From contig NC_066513.1 in the NCBI RefSeq assembly GCF_024679095.1, positions 5,674,695-5,738,694 of the forward strand: DNA of 64,000 nucleotides. Direction: 5' to 3'. The position numbers were made by a program, and so were the translations under genes. The notes below the pieces were generated by a model, which made no database searches, had not been told where the DNA came from, and saw nothing but the letters and a program-made list of their open reading frames with translations. Position 1 is the stretch's first letter; each line of letters opens with the position of its first letter. Below are positions 21,305 to 31,899 of this stretch, one piece after another. The DNA is from Eriocheir sinensis (taxonomy: Eukaryota > Arthropoda > Malacostraca > Decapoda > Varunidae).

Positions 21305-23270
21305 TTACATCTTTCTCCCACTCAAATAGTCTTTCAGCCATCCCAGCAAACACCCCCCAATCCCAATACTAGACAGCATTGTGAGTAATAATCTATGATT
21401 AACAACATCAAAAGCTTTCTTGAAATAAAAAAATATCATATCCACTGACATACCACTATCATAGAAATGAGTCACATAGTCATAAGTATACAACAGTTGC
21501 TCGAAAACTGATCTACCCGATCTAAAACCATACTGATGCTGTGAAAGTAAGTTATTATCTTCCAAATAAGAAGTAAGTTGAGACACAATTATTCTTTCAA
21601 AAGATTTACAGCACAATGATGTCAAACCGATTGGTCTATAGTTGAGGGGATCAGAATGGATTCCACCTTTGAACAGTGGCATAACATCAGCATCTTTCCA
21701 GTCTGATGGGACTTGCATCGATAAAAGAGATTTTCTGAACAACAAGAGCAAAGGATAACTAATGGAGGGGGCACATCTCTTTAAAAATACTGAAGGTATA
21801 CCATCAGGGCCACAACAAGCAGAAGATTTCAGCTTAGAAAGGATAATTTCAATTTTAAAAATATCAAAACTAAATATATTAAATATAAATGAATTGTCAC
21901 GATGCTGAAAAGGATAAGGATTCAATAAGTCAGCAGAAGAAAATACACCAGAGAATGCATCAACAAAAAGATCTGCCATGTCAGTTGTGTCAGCGCACCA
22001 ACCATTATCTCCATACAGCGGTCCAATAGCAGGACACTGAACCTTCTTGCTACGAAGGAGTGAAAACGTTTAACATCAGGATTTCCGGGAGAAACTAAAG
22101 ATCTTTCATATTTAATTACAGATTGATGGACAGCATCTTTATATTGAACAGATATTGTCTTAAAAGAATGCCACAACCTCAAGGCTATTGGGGAAGATCT
22201 GCCAAACTTTGTCCGAGCATCCTTATATTCCAACCATACTTGGTGTTTATGCCGTTTTAAAGAAAGAGGTATAGATTTTGCCCAAGGAGGTTTCCTGATT
22301 CCTAATGCCTTCTTAATTGGAATAAATAGCTGAATGGCATTAAGCATTAAACTTTTAAATCTTAAATATGATTGTTCATTATCTAAGCCAAGGAATTCAT
22401 TATCCCAATCAAAATTCAAAATGTGATCGTTTAACAAGGTGTAGTTGCCATTATAAAAGTCAAAGTTGTTATGTATATTATTAATGTTTGGATTAGAATT
22501 AAATAAATACTCAAACAAAACTGGAAAATGGTCACAACCTGGAAAGGGGTCTATTAGACTGACATGGGAAATTCTATCATCTTCAGATGTAAAGACCAAG
22601 TCCAGTATATTATTAGACCGGACAAAAGTACATTGCGTAACCCACTGTATAAGACCCAAAGATGAAAACAAATCTAGAAATCTAATATCAATAGAGGAAG
22701 TGCAATAAGGAACCTCAGTGGACCACACAACAGAAGGGAGATTAAAGTCACCAACCAGTATTAATTCTTTTCCAACACAGGAAGATTCCAGGTATGAAAC
22801 AAGAGCAATATTATCTTCCAAAGAATTACTTGGGGGCCTGTAAACTACTAATATGGTAACGCCAAAATCAGGCAAAAATACCCCAACATTATTCGGATGA
22901 TCTGAATAAGTTTTCCCTACTTTAATATCATCTCGAATGTAAATCCCGACACCATGAATTCTCAGATTTAAGGGAGAGTCATTTCGGAAAAAAATTATAA
23001 CCCGATATACTGATAACTGGATCAGAAACATTGCAAGTTAGCCAAATTTCACAAACACAACATACCCCAATACTGTGACTAGAAACGAACTCTGCCAAAA
23101 AGTTGACTTTATTAATTAAACAGTCGAGATTCAAAAGAATAAAAGTAATGAAGAGATTATCTACAGATGAATTACCCAGATTTTGCTGAAAAGAAAGTTC
23201 TATGCGAGTTTTTTTTAGGGTTCCCATCTTTTGAACATACTTCAAGGTTAGAGGCAGAGGACACAACTAA
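21305..23270 (-). pseudogene. third non-LTR element: endonuclease and partial RT
   Basis: From 23270 downward: LNLDCLINKVNFLAEF and CCVCEIWL (start of the endonuclease), RPPSNSLEDN, ELILVGDFNLPSVVW, NILDLVFTSED, CDHFPVLFEY, a long linker, and from 21979 an RT with KSSACCGPDGIPS, PLFKGGIHSDPLNYRPI and QHQYGFRSGRS. Motif A reads FFYFKKAFD: a tyrosine sits where the catalytic Asp belongs. The frame shifts near 22990 and 21950, and the sequence stops before the YADD box at 21305. It is therefore dead on two counts. Confidence 0.88.
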
Positions 23271-23426
23271 CTGAGACATGGGAGGAGTATGAGGGGACTC
23301 ATGACTGGGCAAAACAACAGAGGCTAAGCTTTTGTTAGAAATATGTGAAGAACTAACAGGCTGGGAGTTTCGGATGGCCTGGGCAGAAGCCTGTTTTTTC
23401 CACAGCTCAAAGATCTGAGGTGAACA

Positions 23427-23448
23427 CACACACACACACACACACACA

Positions 23449-23482
<34 letters not shown>
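23427..23482. repeat. compound (CA)n(GA)n microsatellite
   Basis: About 11 CA units run directly into about 16 AG units. It lies just upstream (on the minus strand) of the third non-LTR element. Confidence 0.95.
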
Positions 23483-23487
<5 letters not shown>

Positions 23488-23539
23488 CGGTGTGCGAGGT
23501 CAGTTGGAGACGTGGCAACAGGATTTAGCGGGCTGTCTA

Positions 23540-24001
23540 CGTCAGAGCCTCCACTTAAGATTTGCCGGACTATAGTAAGGAAGAGCGGGAGGAGGGACGG
23601 AGATAATCACGGTATACTATCTATTGATATTTACATATTAAGATGTATTTGCTTTATCTGAACAATATTGTTTTATTTTTATAGGAAGTCGCGTCACATG
23701 TGTGCCTTACATTTTCAAGGAGTCATTATAGACATTTCATAAAGGAAAAATATGTGTTTTCTATGTTACAAAAGTTCCTACACGTTCTGTGTACCTGAAT
23801 AACTTGTGAGAAAACACTTACCGTCACTTTATTGTTTAGTGCACATATGTGTTCAATGTCAGAAAAGGAGTGCAAAATTACTTATAATCTTTATTTGTTC
23901 CAATAGGAGCCAGAAATATATGTTTTTGATAGTTTGATTTTTTTTTAAACTTTCCTCAGTGTCCGAAGTCGCCTCAGCAACGTCCGAAGCCATCCTCAAA
24001 T
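23540..24001. other. unassigned DNA flanking a hAT nest
   Basis: No coding frame. GTCCGAAGTC occurs twice (about 23961 and 23984). The last 8 bp, CCTCAAAT, are the left target-site copy of the hAT-like element that starts at 24002. Confidence 0.6.
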
Positions 24002-24227
24002 TAGGGATGTACTGATACCAAAAATTTTGACCGATACCGATACCTTAATATTTGACTGATGTCAATACCGATACCGATATCTGGGCACTGTTTTTATTTT
24101 TTTAAACAATTCCAGCAGCTAAAGAGCAATATCAAATGTTAAGAAAAAAAAAGATCCACTACTCGTTGTTCCACCATAGAAAGGAAGAAAAAAAAAGTAA
24201 TCAGTGCTGTCCTGAAAAAAGGTGTCC

Positions 24228-24275
24228 ATAGATTCGTAGCCAGATGTGCTGACCACTGCACCACGGAAGCGCACA
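24228..24275 (-). repeat. tRNA-like SINE head fragment
   Basis: Minus strand reads GCTTCCGTGGTGCAGTGGTC, close to the head of the SINE at 29373-29641, but only about 45 bp remain and box B is degraded. It lies inside hAT-like element A. Confidence 0.4.
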
Positions 24276-25009
24276 TTAACCCTATACGGCGCGGCGAGGC
24301 AACAGTGCATGGTTAACCCAAGTGTTAACACCCACCCCCATGAGTTTCGACAAGGGGCGAGGGAGGAGGCGCCTCGTGAGGTCTAGTTAAATTGACTCAG
24401 CTAGGTTAGCTTTACCTTAATTGCCGTACATTTAGGCAGCACAGGTGGGCAAGTGCAGTACTTATTGCGGTAGTACCGCATCACAAAAAAAAGTACCGCA
24501 CTACCGCAAACTCTCTGAAAATACCACACTACCGCAGACCGCACAAAAAAATCCTGCGGTACTTTTTGCGGTACTACTTAGAAAATTATCTAACACATTT
24601 GCAGCGCGGCATGCTCACAGAAATGTTATTTATGTTTTTTTTTTTACAGTGAATCGGACTCAATCAGTCAATCGGTATCAGTCATGAGAATCAGTGATTC
24701 AATCATTCTGACATTTCAGTTATTGTTCAAAATTAAATACTAAATGAAAAACTCAAGAGTAAATCTGTTCGTCACTCAACTCAAGGCCATGGCTGCCTCT
24801 GACGATGACTGTACATGGCAGTGTACAACAGTACAAGCAAGCATTAACATGATCGCCGCTCAATCTCATGTTCCATACAGAATTTTCTTTGATGCATAAC
24901 ATAGACTATAGTACACACTATATCTGTTTTTTAACTTCATTGTAACTTCTCTATTTTATCATTCTCTCTCTCTCTCTCTTCAATGTAGCCAAGATCAATA
25001 TTGTTTGAT

Positions 25010-25010
<1 letters not shown>

Positions 25011-25071
<61 letters not shown>

Positions 25072-25084
25072 TAATAATAATAAT
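25011..25084. repeat. (TAA)n microsatellite, left half
   Basis: About 24 ATA/TAA units, interrupted once by ACA. It is the target of the LTR element that follows; the tract resumes after the right LTR. Confidence 0.95.
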
Positions 25085-25280
25085 TGTGGTGAAGCAGGTC
25101 TCATAAATGCCTCGAGCTGGGGATTTTATACTTCGGGTTCGATACCTCGAATCATGGGTGAGTTGATGAAAGGGGAATTCTAATGAATCTGTTAGTTTAC
25201 CACCATGGGTCACGGTGGTTGGGTCTCTTGTTAATTAAAGCCTATACACTACGAAGGCTCTCTCTACATACCTCACTACA
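25085..25280 (+). repeat. 5' LTR (196 bp)
   Basis: Starts TGTGGTGAAGCAGG and ends CTCACTACA. It contains GGGTCTCTTGTTAATTAAA at 25221-25239, which is complementary to the putative primer site just downstream. No clear TATA box is seen. Confidence 0.95.
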
Positions 25281-25281
25281 A

Positions 25282-25300
25282 TTTAATTAACAAGAGACCC
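25282..25300 (+). promoter_or_regulatory. putative self-priming primer-binding site
   Basis: TTTAATTAACAAGAGACCC begins one base after the LTR and is the exact reverse complement of 25221-25239 inside the LTR. It does not begin with TGG, so it cannot pair with a tRNA 3' CCA in the usual way. In Tf1 and sushi elements the RNA 5' end folds back to prime at such a site. A transcript starting near 25221 would do the same here. The pairing is seen; the use is inferred. Confidence 0.6.
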
Positions 25301-25313
25301 CATCAGTCTTGAG

Positions 25314-26890
25314 ATGGACAAATTGCTTCGTCCTGAACGCTTCAACGGATTGACGGGCACTACTCCTGCGGAATGGAACCACTGGTTTCGCACTTTCACA
25401 AACTTCATGGGCTCTATACGTGTCGACCCAACACCAGACAAGCTGCAGCTCCTTGCCAACTACGTGACACCATCTGCGTTTTCTCACATCTCTGACTGCA
25501 GGATGTACGATGAAGCAATAACCGTGCTCAAGACTGTTTATGTGAAGCCCACTAACGTTATCTTCACGAGACATCTACTTGCTACGAGAAAACAGACTAC
25601 TAATGAGACGGTTGACCAGTTCCTGCATGCCTTGAAGCTCTTACCAAAGGATTGTGAGTTCCGTGCTGTGAGTGCAGACACTTACACCCAAGAAGCTATA
25701 CATGATGCATTCATATCTGGCACCTCTTCACCTATGATTCGTCAGAGGCTTTTAGAGAAAGAAAGCCTCACTCTTCCCGAAGCAGTGCAGTTGGCGCGGA
25801 GCCTGGATTCCGCTCAGCGCAACGCAGAAGTGTATATGGCTCCAGCACCCTCCTGTAACCTCTCTGCAGCCTCAGATGTCTCCCGAACTACCGCTGCGAC
25901 GTCCCCTAGACTCGAAGCTGGAGCTCCAAATATGGATGACTACTCTAGGGGAGCTGAGAATGTTCCTGATATTGCAGCAGCTGTGACTCCCAAACTAACG
26001 AGTAAGGCTACTTGTTACTTCTGTGGCAAACCCAGTCATCCTCGCTTCTGCTGTCCGGCCAAGAATACCGTGTGTTACAAGTGTGGGAGGAAGGGCCACT
26101 TCGCCATCATCTGCAGATCTACAAAGGAAGCCGCCAATCGTAGCCCGACCAGTGTCTCTGCCGCTATGTTGGCCACTATGGGTACTGGTGGCCCGAGCAT
26201 GGCACCCCGGGGAGACAAGACAGAGACCGACTGCTCATCAGCTCCCCACAGGCAAGAGGCTGCTCCTACACCTTCAAATGCGTCCCTGGCGGCTGCTAAC
26301 CTTCCTCATCATGCTTCTATTCCTGTAAGGGTGAATAATGTACTTGTTAAGGCTCTTGTCGATAGCGGTAGCACATCCAGCTTTCTGCATCCTGATATTG
26401 TAGAGGAATCAGCCATCACTACCTACCCTTCACAAGACAATATCGTTATGGCCTCTTCTCTTGTCTCTAAGACTTTAGGTCATTGTTTTGTTGACTTGAA
26501 GATTCAAGATAATTCCTACACTAAATTCAAGCTTTCTGTGCTTCCTAATCTATGTGCCAAGGTCATTTTAGGGGAAGATTTCATGAAGTTGCATAAATCT
26601 GTAAATTTCGATTTGAAGGGTCCAAGACCACCTTTAACCGTGTGCGGAGTTACTTGTATGAAAGTAAGTCCCCCTTCTCTCTTCCCTTACCTAGCTGAAG
26701 ACTGTAAGCCAATTTCAACCCCAACCTGGAGATTTTCTAATGCTGACCAAAAATTCATTCAGGAGGAGGTAAAGTCACTAATGAGCAAAGGCATTATAGA
26801 ACAAAGTCAGTCACCTTGGAGGGCGCAAGTCCTAGTAACTAGTGATGAGCGACAAACGCCGCATGGTAGTAGATTACTCACGGACCATTA
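25314..26890 (+). pseudogene. Gag-protease and start of RT
   Basis: The ATG lies 34 bp after the LTR. Residues 1 to about 180 look like a Gypsy capsid (MDKLLRPERFNGL). Two CX2CX4HX4C knuckles follow: CYFCGKPSHPRFCC and CYKCGRKGHFAIIC (about residues 235-265). The aspartic protease motif is ALVDSGSTSSFL (about 340). RT begins KFIQEEVKSLMSKGIIE. A frameshift near 26840 moves RT into the next frame, so this frame ends in an unrelated tail. Gag and protease themselves look intact. Confidence 0.9.
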
Positions 26891-28831
26891 ACCGCTTCAC
26901 TCTGCTAGACGCTTACCCCTTCCCTCGTATTAACGATTTGGTGCATTTCCTGGCCAAGTACAAAGTTTTCAGTAAACTAGATCTAAAAAGTGCATACTAC
27001 CAAGTCCCAATTAGGGAAAAGGATAGGAAATATACTGCATTTGTACCGGTTGGTCTGACTAACTCTGTTCCAGCTTTCCAAAGGGTAATTAACACCACAA
27101 TCTCTGACAACAACCTTACAGACACTTCTGCTTATCTAGATGACGTTCTAATTTGTGGTTCGAGTCAGGAGGAACATGACTTGAACCTTGAGAGATTCAG
27201 GAAAATCGCAGTAGACTATAATCTCACTTTAAATGAAAGTAAATGTCAGTACAGCCTAAGACTCTTTTCCTCTTGGTGGTTCGGCTATTCACTGTTTTGA
27301 ATCCTTAAAGAAGGAAATTTGCAGGGCATCTTTGGCGGCCTTTGACGAGAATGCGCCCTTGCAGGTAGAGACTGATGCTTCTGCTACTTCCCTAGCTGCC
27401 GCTCTCTCTCAGCATAACAAACCTGTTGCTTTCTTTTCTAGAACCTTATCTCCCTCAGAAAGACTTCAGCCAGCTATAGAAAGGGAAGCCGTGGCTGTTA
27501 TCGAAGCGGTACGCAAGTGGCAACTGTTTCTCATCGGGAGGAGGTTTACCATAGTAACAGATCAGCAAGCAGTGTCTTTCATGTTTAAGATGAACCACTC
27601 TTCTAGGATTAAGAATGACAAAATATTGCACTGGCGTCTAGAGCTGTCTGGATACCAGTATGACATCCGGTATCGTCCAGGTAAAGATAATGTTCCTTGT
27701 GACACACTATCTCGAGCTTGCGCTGCCTCAGCTGCCAGCCCTGCTCCTCTTGATGAGATCCACGCCTCACTCTGCCATCCGGGCGTGACTCGGTTGTATA
27801 ATTTTGTGAGATCCAAAAATTTGCCTTATTCACTGGAAGATGTAAAAAGAATTTGTTCACAATGTACTATCTGCTCTGAGTTAAAACCCAGGTTTTACAG
27901 GCCACCCCTAGCAAAACTCATCCACTCTACACAACCCTTTGACAGAATTTCTGTAGATTTTGTAGGGCCTAAACCTTCATCCTCAAAGAACAAATATCTC
28001 CTTGTAGCTGTCGATGAATAGTTCATATTCCCCTTTGCTTTTCCTTGCTCTGATATGTCTGCTTTCACTGTGATTTCCTGTTTCAAGAAACTCTTCTCCC
28101 TATTTGGTTGCCCATCATCAATTCACTCAGATAGAGGCCCCCAGTTTATGTCTCGGGAAGTTTGTAATTTTCTAATGGAGAATGGTATAGTTTACACTCA
28201 TTCCACCCCATACCATCCACAAGGTAAGGGGCAATGTGAGAGGGAAAACACTACTATTTGGAAAGCTGTACAGTTAGCTCTTAGATCTCAGAAACTCCCT
28301 GATATGCACTGGAAACTTGTCCTTGATAGTGTCCTTCATTCTATCAGATCACTCCTCTGTACTGCCACCAATTAGACCCCTCATGAAAGACTGTTCTCCT
28401 TTCATAGAAAATCATGTAATGGGTATTTTCTACCATCCTGGCTGTCCTCGCCTGGCCCCATCCTGCTACGCAAAATTGTTCGAAGCTCCAAGTCCGACCC
28501 TTTAGTGGAGAGAGTCGAGCTCGTCACCGCAACACCGCACTACGCCCGAGTACGCTTCCAGGACGGGAGGGAAAGTACAGTCTCCACTAGCGACTTGGCA
28601 CCCTCCCCCAGGGACCAATCGCCTCCACCAAAGGAGCAGCCATTGACTCCTGGAACTGCTTCTGACGCACTGAACGAGCAGCCATCGACTCCCAGGATGG
28701 CTTCTGACGCTCGGAGCTCTCCTTCCAAGGATGCAGTCTGTGTTCCACCTCTCATCGAACAAGCGTCCTCGCCAGTCTCCAAAGCAAAAGGGGATAATGA
28801 GCAAGACTCTTCGTCGGTCCACGAGAATTAA
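26842..28831 (+). pseudogene. Pol: RT, RNase H and integrase, with stops and a deletion
   Basis: RT: MVVDYSRTINRFT, FSKLDLKSAYYQVPI (motif A) and AYLDDVLICG (catalytic box). Near 27260-27300 the frame breaks and the stretch that normally joins RT to RNase H is missing, a likely deletion of some 70-80 codons. RNase H: VETDASATSLAAALS, IEREAVAVIEA, VTDQQAVSF. Integrase: H-x4-H and CSQCTIC zinc site, VDFVGP, HSDRGPQF and GQCEREN, so D, D and E are all present. Stops occur at about 28018 (after VAVDE) and 28372 (after CTATN). A Pro/Ser-rich tail ends at 28831. Confidence 0.9.
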
Positions 28832-28921
28832 GAAACCTGTAGATAGGCTAACATATTATTAATATGTTACTGTTGTTTAGGTTGATTTCGTATTTGTATT
28901 GTTTTTCTTGGTTGGGGAGAA

Positions 28922-29119
28922 TGTGGTGAAGCAGGTCTCATAAATGCCTCGAGCTGGGGATTTTATACTTCGGGTTCGATACCTCGAATCATGGGTCAGA
29001 GTTGATGTAAGGGGAATTCTAATGAATCTGTTAGTTTACCACCATGGGTCACGGTGGTCGGGTCTCTTGTTAATTAAAGCCTATACACTACGAAGGCTCT
29101 CTCTGCATACCTCACTACA
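28922..29119 (+). repeat. 3' LTR (198 bp)
   Basis: Nearly identical to the 5' LTR, preceded by the purine tract GGGGAGAA, which is the expected plus-strand primer position. It is followed directly by the resumed (TAA)n/(TTA)n microsatellite to about 29192. Confidence 0.95.
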
Positions 29120-29142
29120 ATAATAATAATAATAATAATTTT

Positions 29143-29192
<50 letters not shown>

Positions 29193-29372
29193 ATTATCTC
29201 CTCGTTGAAATTTCAACGTGGTTTCTTTGCTGAGGCCTAAGACGCCACTGTATAGAGGTTTCTCACGGTGTGTTTTGTCTTAATATGTTGGGCAGTTTGA
29301 ATAATGTTTCACTGTTTCCGTCATGAATTTCCTATATTAGTAATCTTTTGTTTTCGCTCAAACGCCAGAGAA

Positions 29373-29641
29373 AAGTTGGAAAGTTTCGTTTAGTCGGCGC
29401 AACAGCTGTGGTCATATGCCGGAGAAAGACAGAAGGGGAAGGAATTATAGGAGAAGGGAACGGATCCCAGGAGATGGGACACAACCCCCGATTAATACCT
29501 GGTACCCATTCACTGCTGGGTGGACAGGTGCGTAGGGTATTGGAAAAGCCGCCCAAATTTTTCCACTCCGTCCGGGAATCGAACTCAGGCTCTCTCAGTT
29601 GTGAGCCGAGTAGGCTAACCACTGCACCACGAAGCCCCCTA
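29373..29641 (-). mobile_element. tRNA-derived SINE with 14-bp target duplication
   Basis: Read on the minus strand the element starts GGGGGCTTCGTGGTGCAGTG (box A-like) and has GAGTTCGATTCCCGG (box B). The body includes GGGTACCAGGTATTAATCGG and ends CTAAACGAAACTTTCCAACTT. It is flanked by CAAACGCCAGAGAA (29359-29372) and CAAACGCCGGAGAA (29642-29655): 13 of 14 identical, as made by L1/CR1-type priming. It lies in the right part of hAT-like element B. Confidence 0.85.
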
Positions 29642-29655
29642 CAAACGCCGGAGAA

Positions 29656-30060
29656 TTTCTCCTCCTCCCTACCCTCCTCCCCTTCCCCTTCACTCCCCCA
29701 TTTCCTCCCTACCATTCCTCCCTGGCTAGTGCTCAGCTGTTGCACCACCCTTCCTTAATTCCCACCCCCCACTTCCTCCTCTCTCACATGACGCTGATCT
29801 CCTCCTTCCCCTTCCCTGTCTCCTCCCTCCTCCCTCGGAAAGTTGCATTCCCTTCCCACCCCCTCCTCCCCTGTCCCCCCCTTCCTCCCTCTCTTCCTCC
29901 CCCAGTCCTCCATTATTTTTATTTTGCATCTCACAAGTCAATTCCCTCCCCCTCCTCCCCTTCCCATACTCTACTCCCCTGTCCCCCCCTTCCTCCTCCC
30001 TTACCTCCCTCTCTTCCTCCCCCAGTCCTCCTTTATTTTTATTTTGCATCTCACAAGTTA
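29656..30060. repeat. pyrimidine-rich tract with a ~122-bp duplication
   Basis: Almost pure C/T on the plus strand. The block CTCTTCCTCCCCCAGTCCTC followed by TTTTATTTTGCATCTCACAA occurs at about 29890 and again at about 30012. Long homopyrimidine mirror-like DNA of this kind can form triplexes; that is a prediction. Confidence 0.75.
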
Positions 30061-31899
30061 TTAGTTAGTCAATGAATAGCCAGGATAGGCACTGAAATAT
30101 TTTTTTGGATTGACTAATGACTGCCGCTACCGCAGTACCGCACACCGCGTACCGCACTGGGAAAGAAAAAAAATGGGACTGCACTACCACAACCGCACTA
30201 CTGATTTTTCAGTACCATGTCCACCTCTGTTAGGCAGCCCTGGCAGTGTGCCCCATTGCAGGGCGACCATCTGATTGACTGAGGCAGGCAAATGAGGCGA
30301 GTAGAGGGGCTCCACCAATCCCGCGCCGAAGCTACTAAACGGTACTGCAGTACCAAAGGCCAAACTGTATACTAAGTATTATATACTTGTATTCAAAGTA
30401 ATATGAATCTTATCATTTACAGTGATGAAAATTAAATCGCGGGAAATTCCAAACTATGTACTAGTATCATGAAACTACTATTTTTTTTTAGTAGATAATT
30501 ACATTTTCTGATATTTTTTCAACAATTTAGAAAATCCAATTTCTGTTGAACAAAATTATTTGCAATGAGTGACATGCAACGTACAAAACTCCTTCAAGTA
30601 TCGGTAGTATCGGCAGAAAATCAGCTGATATTGATACCGATACTCTTAAAATGTCCCGATACCACAGATACCGATACATCGGTACATCACTAGCTCAAAT
30701 GCGGCCACTCCCAGTTAAAGGAAAAGAGAATAAGTGTACGAAGTCACCTCACACCTGTTCAAAGTGACCCCCGATCTATTATGACTTCGGACACCATTAT
30801 AAACGTGATTTAACCACAGCAGTGCTGGCGGCGTACATCGTACGCCGCAGTGTTTTACCCCTCACCAGCGCTGGCGACGTACGTCTTACGCCGCGATATT
30901 TCGCCCTCTCCAGACTTTTCTGCCCTCCTATGTGGAGTTGGTATCACTCCCACATGTCAGAGGAATAATTGCCTGGCTCAGGAATCGCTCATCTGTGTAC
31001 CTAGCTGCCCTGGTGTCACATGCTCAGTGTCACGCAAAAAAAGTTGGAGACTACGCAAATTTTTGCAAATATTTTAGTTTCTGTGTATAATATTTACGAT
31101 AAGTTGTCAGGCGATAATACTCCCGTGGCGAGCATGTCAGTATAATAACTATCCCAGTTACATTACTCACATGTGCAAGTAAAAGCCCACACAACCACAT
31201 TCTAACACCTGTCCTAAAACCTTGTGCACAACACACCGTCTTCATCAAAATTAACTACTCATACTATACTCTTTTTGTATTGTAAACTTCTGTTTTTTAT
31301 GATATGGAGTGCATATTATTACTAGTACCTAATTGTATTTATTCTAAAATGTAAAATATTCCTTTGGTATATAATGCTCTCTTATGTATATATGCTCATT
31401 CTTGTAGCGTAAGTTCTGCTATACATGAAACAAAGCAGGCATATTTTTACCAAAATGCAATTTTGTTTGTTCTTTAAAGGAAAAATTTTCCTTTTTATAT
31501 ATTTCTTGTGTATATGTGATTATTCAAAGTATGTATATGCATTGGTAAGAGTCTGGTAAGCTTGAATCACCAAAATCAGCATGTTCAAATAATACAAAAC
31601 TTAGTTTTTTTTCAATATTTGGAGGAGAATAACTATTTTATTGGCTATATTTTCAGTTACTTTACAAAATAGTTTGGATTAACAATAAAATATCTGTGTG
31701 TTTTGGGCCATATTTGGGTCTGTATTACAGAATCTATGGTTCCCTAAACTCGGTTGTCAAAAGCCTTGCGAGTCGATAAGGATTTTGAGTTTTACAACCC
31801 AAGTATCGTGAACCTGATGAGACTATAGGAAACCACTTTATAGGTTGATTTGAATGCTTTCTTCACTTAGACCGTTTATGATTATGCATTTCACGTTGA

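Larger units (their letters stand above)
25085..29119 (+). mobile_element. Gypsy (Mag-like) LTR retrotransposon, defective
   Basis: Two LTRs (25085-25280, 28922-29119) differ by about three substitutions and one 2-bp indel, so the insertion is fairly recent. The flanks ATAAT/ATAAT fit a 5-bp target duplication, although the host is a (TAA)n repeat. Order: LTR, primer site, Gag with two zinc knuckles, protease, RT, RNase H, integrase, purine-rich GGGGAGAA tract, LTR. That is the standard Ty3/Gypsy order. The paired CCHC knuckles resemble the Mag clade. There is no envelope gene. Internal frameshift, deletion and stops make it non-autonomous. Confidence 0.93.
24440..30229. mobile_element. hAT-like element B nested in A
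   Basis: Left end CACAGGTGGGCAAGTGC, right end reversed CAGAGGTGGACATGGTAC, with a perfect 8-bp duplication TTAGGCAG at 24432-24439 and 30230-30237. TGCGGTAC/GTACCGCA motifs are repeated inside both ends. It contains a (TAA)n tract, a Gypsy LTR element, a SINE and a pyrimidine-rich region but no transposase of its own. Confidence 0.85.
24002..30692. mobile_element. outer hAT-like element A (host of a nested insertion)
   Basis: Left end TAGGGATGTACTGATACC; right end reversed TAGTGATGTACCGATGTATC. Flanks CCTCAAAT and GCTCAAAT match at 7 of 8 positions, fitting an 8-bp hAT duplication. Many CCGATACCGATA units lie inside both ends, a subterminal pattern typical of hAT elements. Without the nested insert (24432-30237) it is about 0.9 kb and has no transposase. 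Confidence 0.75.

Noticed and set aside
23961..23996. GTCCGAAGTC words (also near 30736, 30783 and 34689) as ends of one element
   Set aside because: The words recur in both orientations but I could not pair them as termini with a target duplication.
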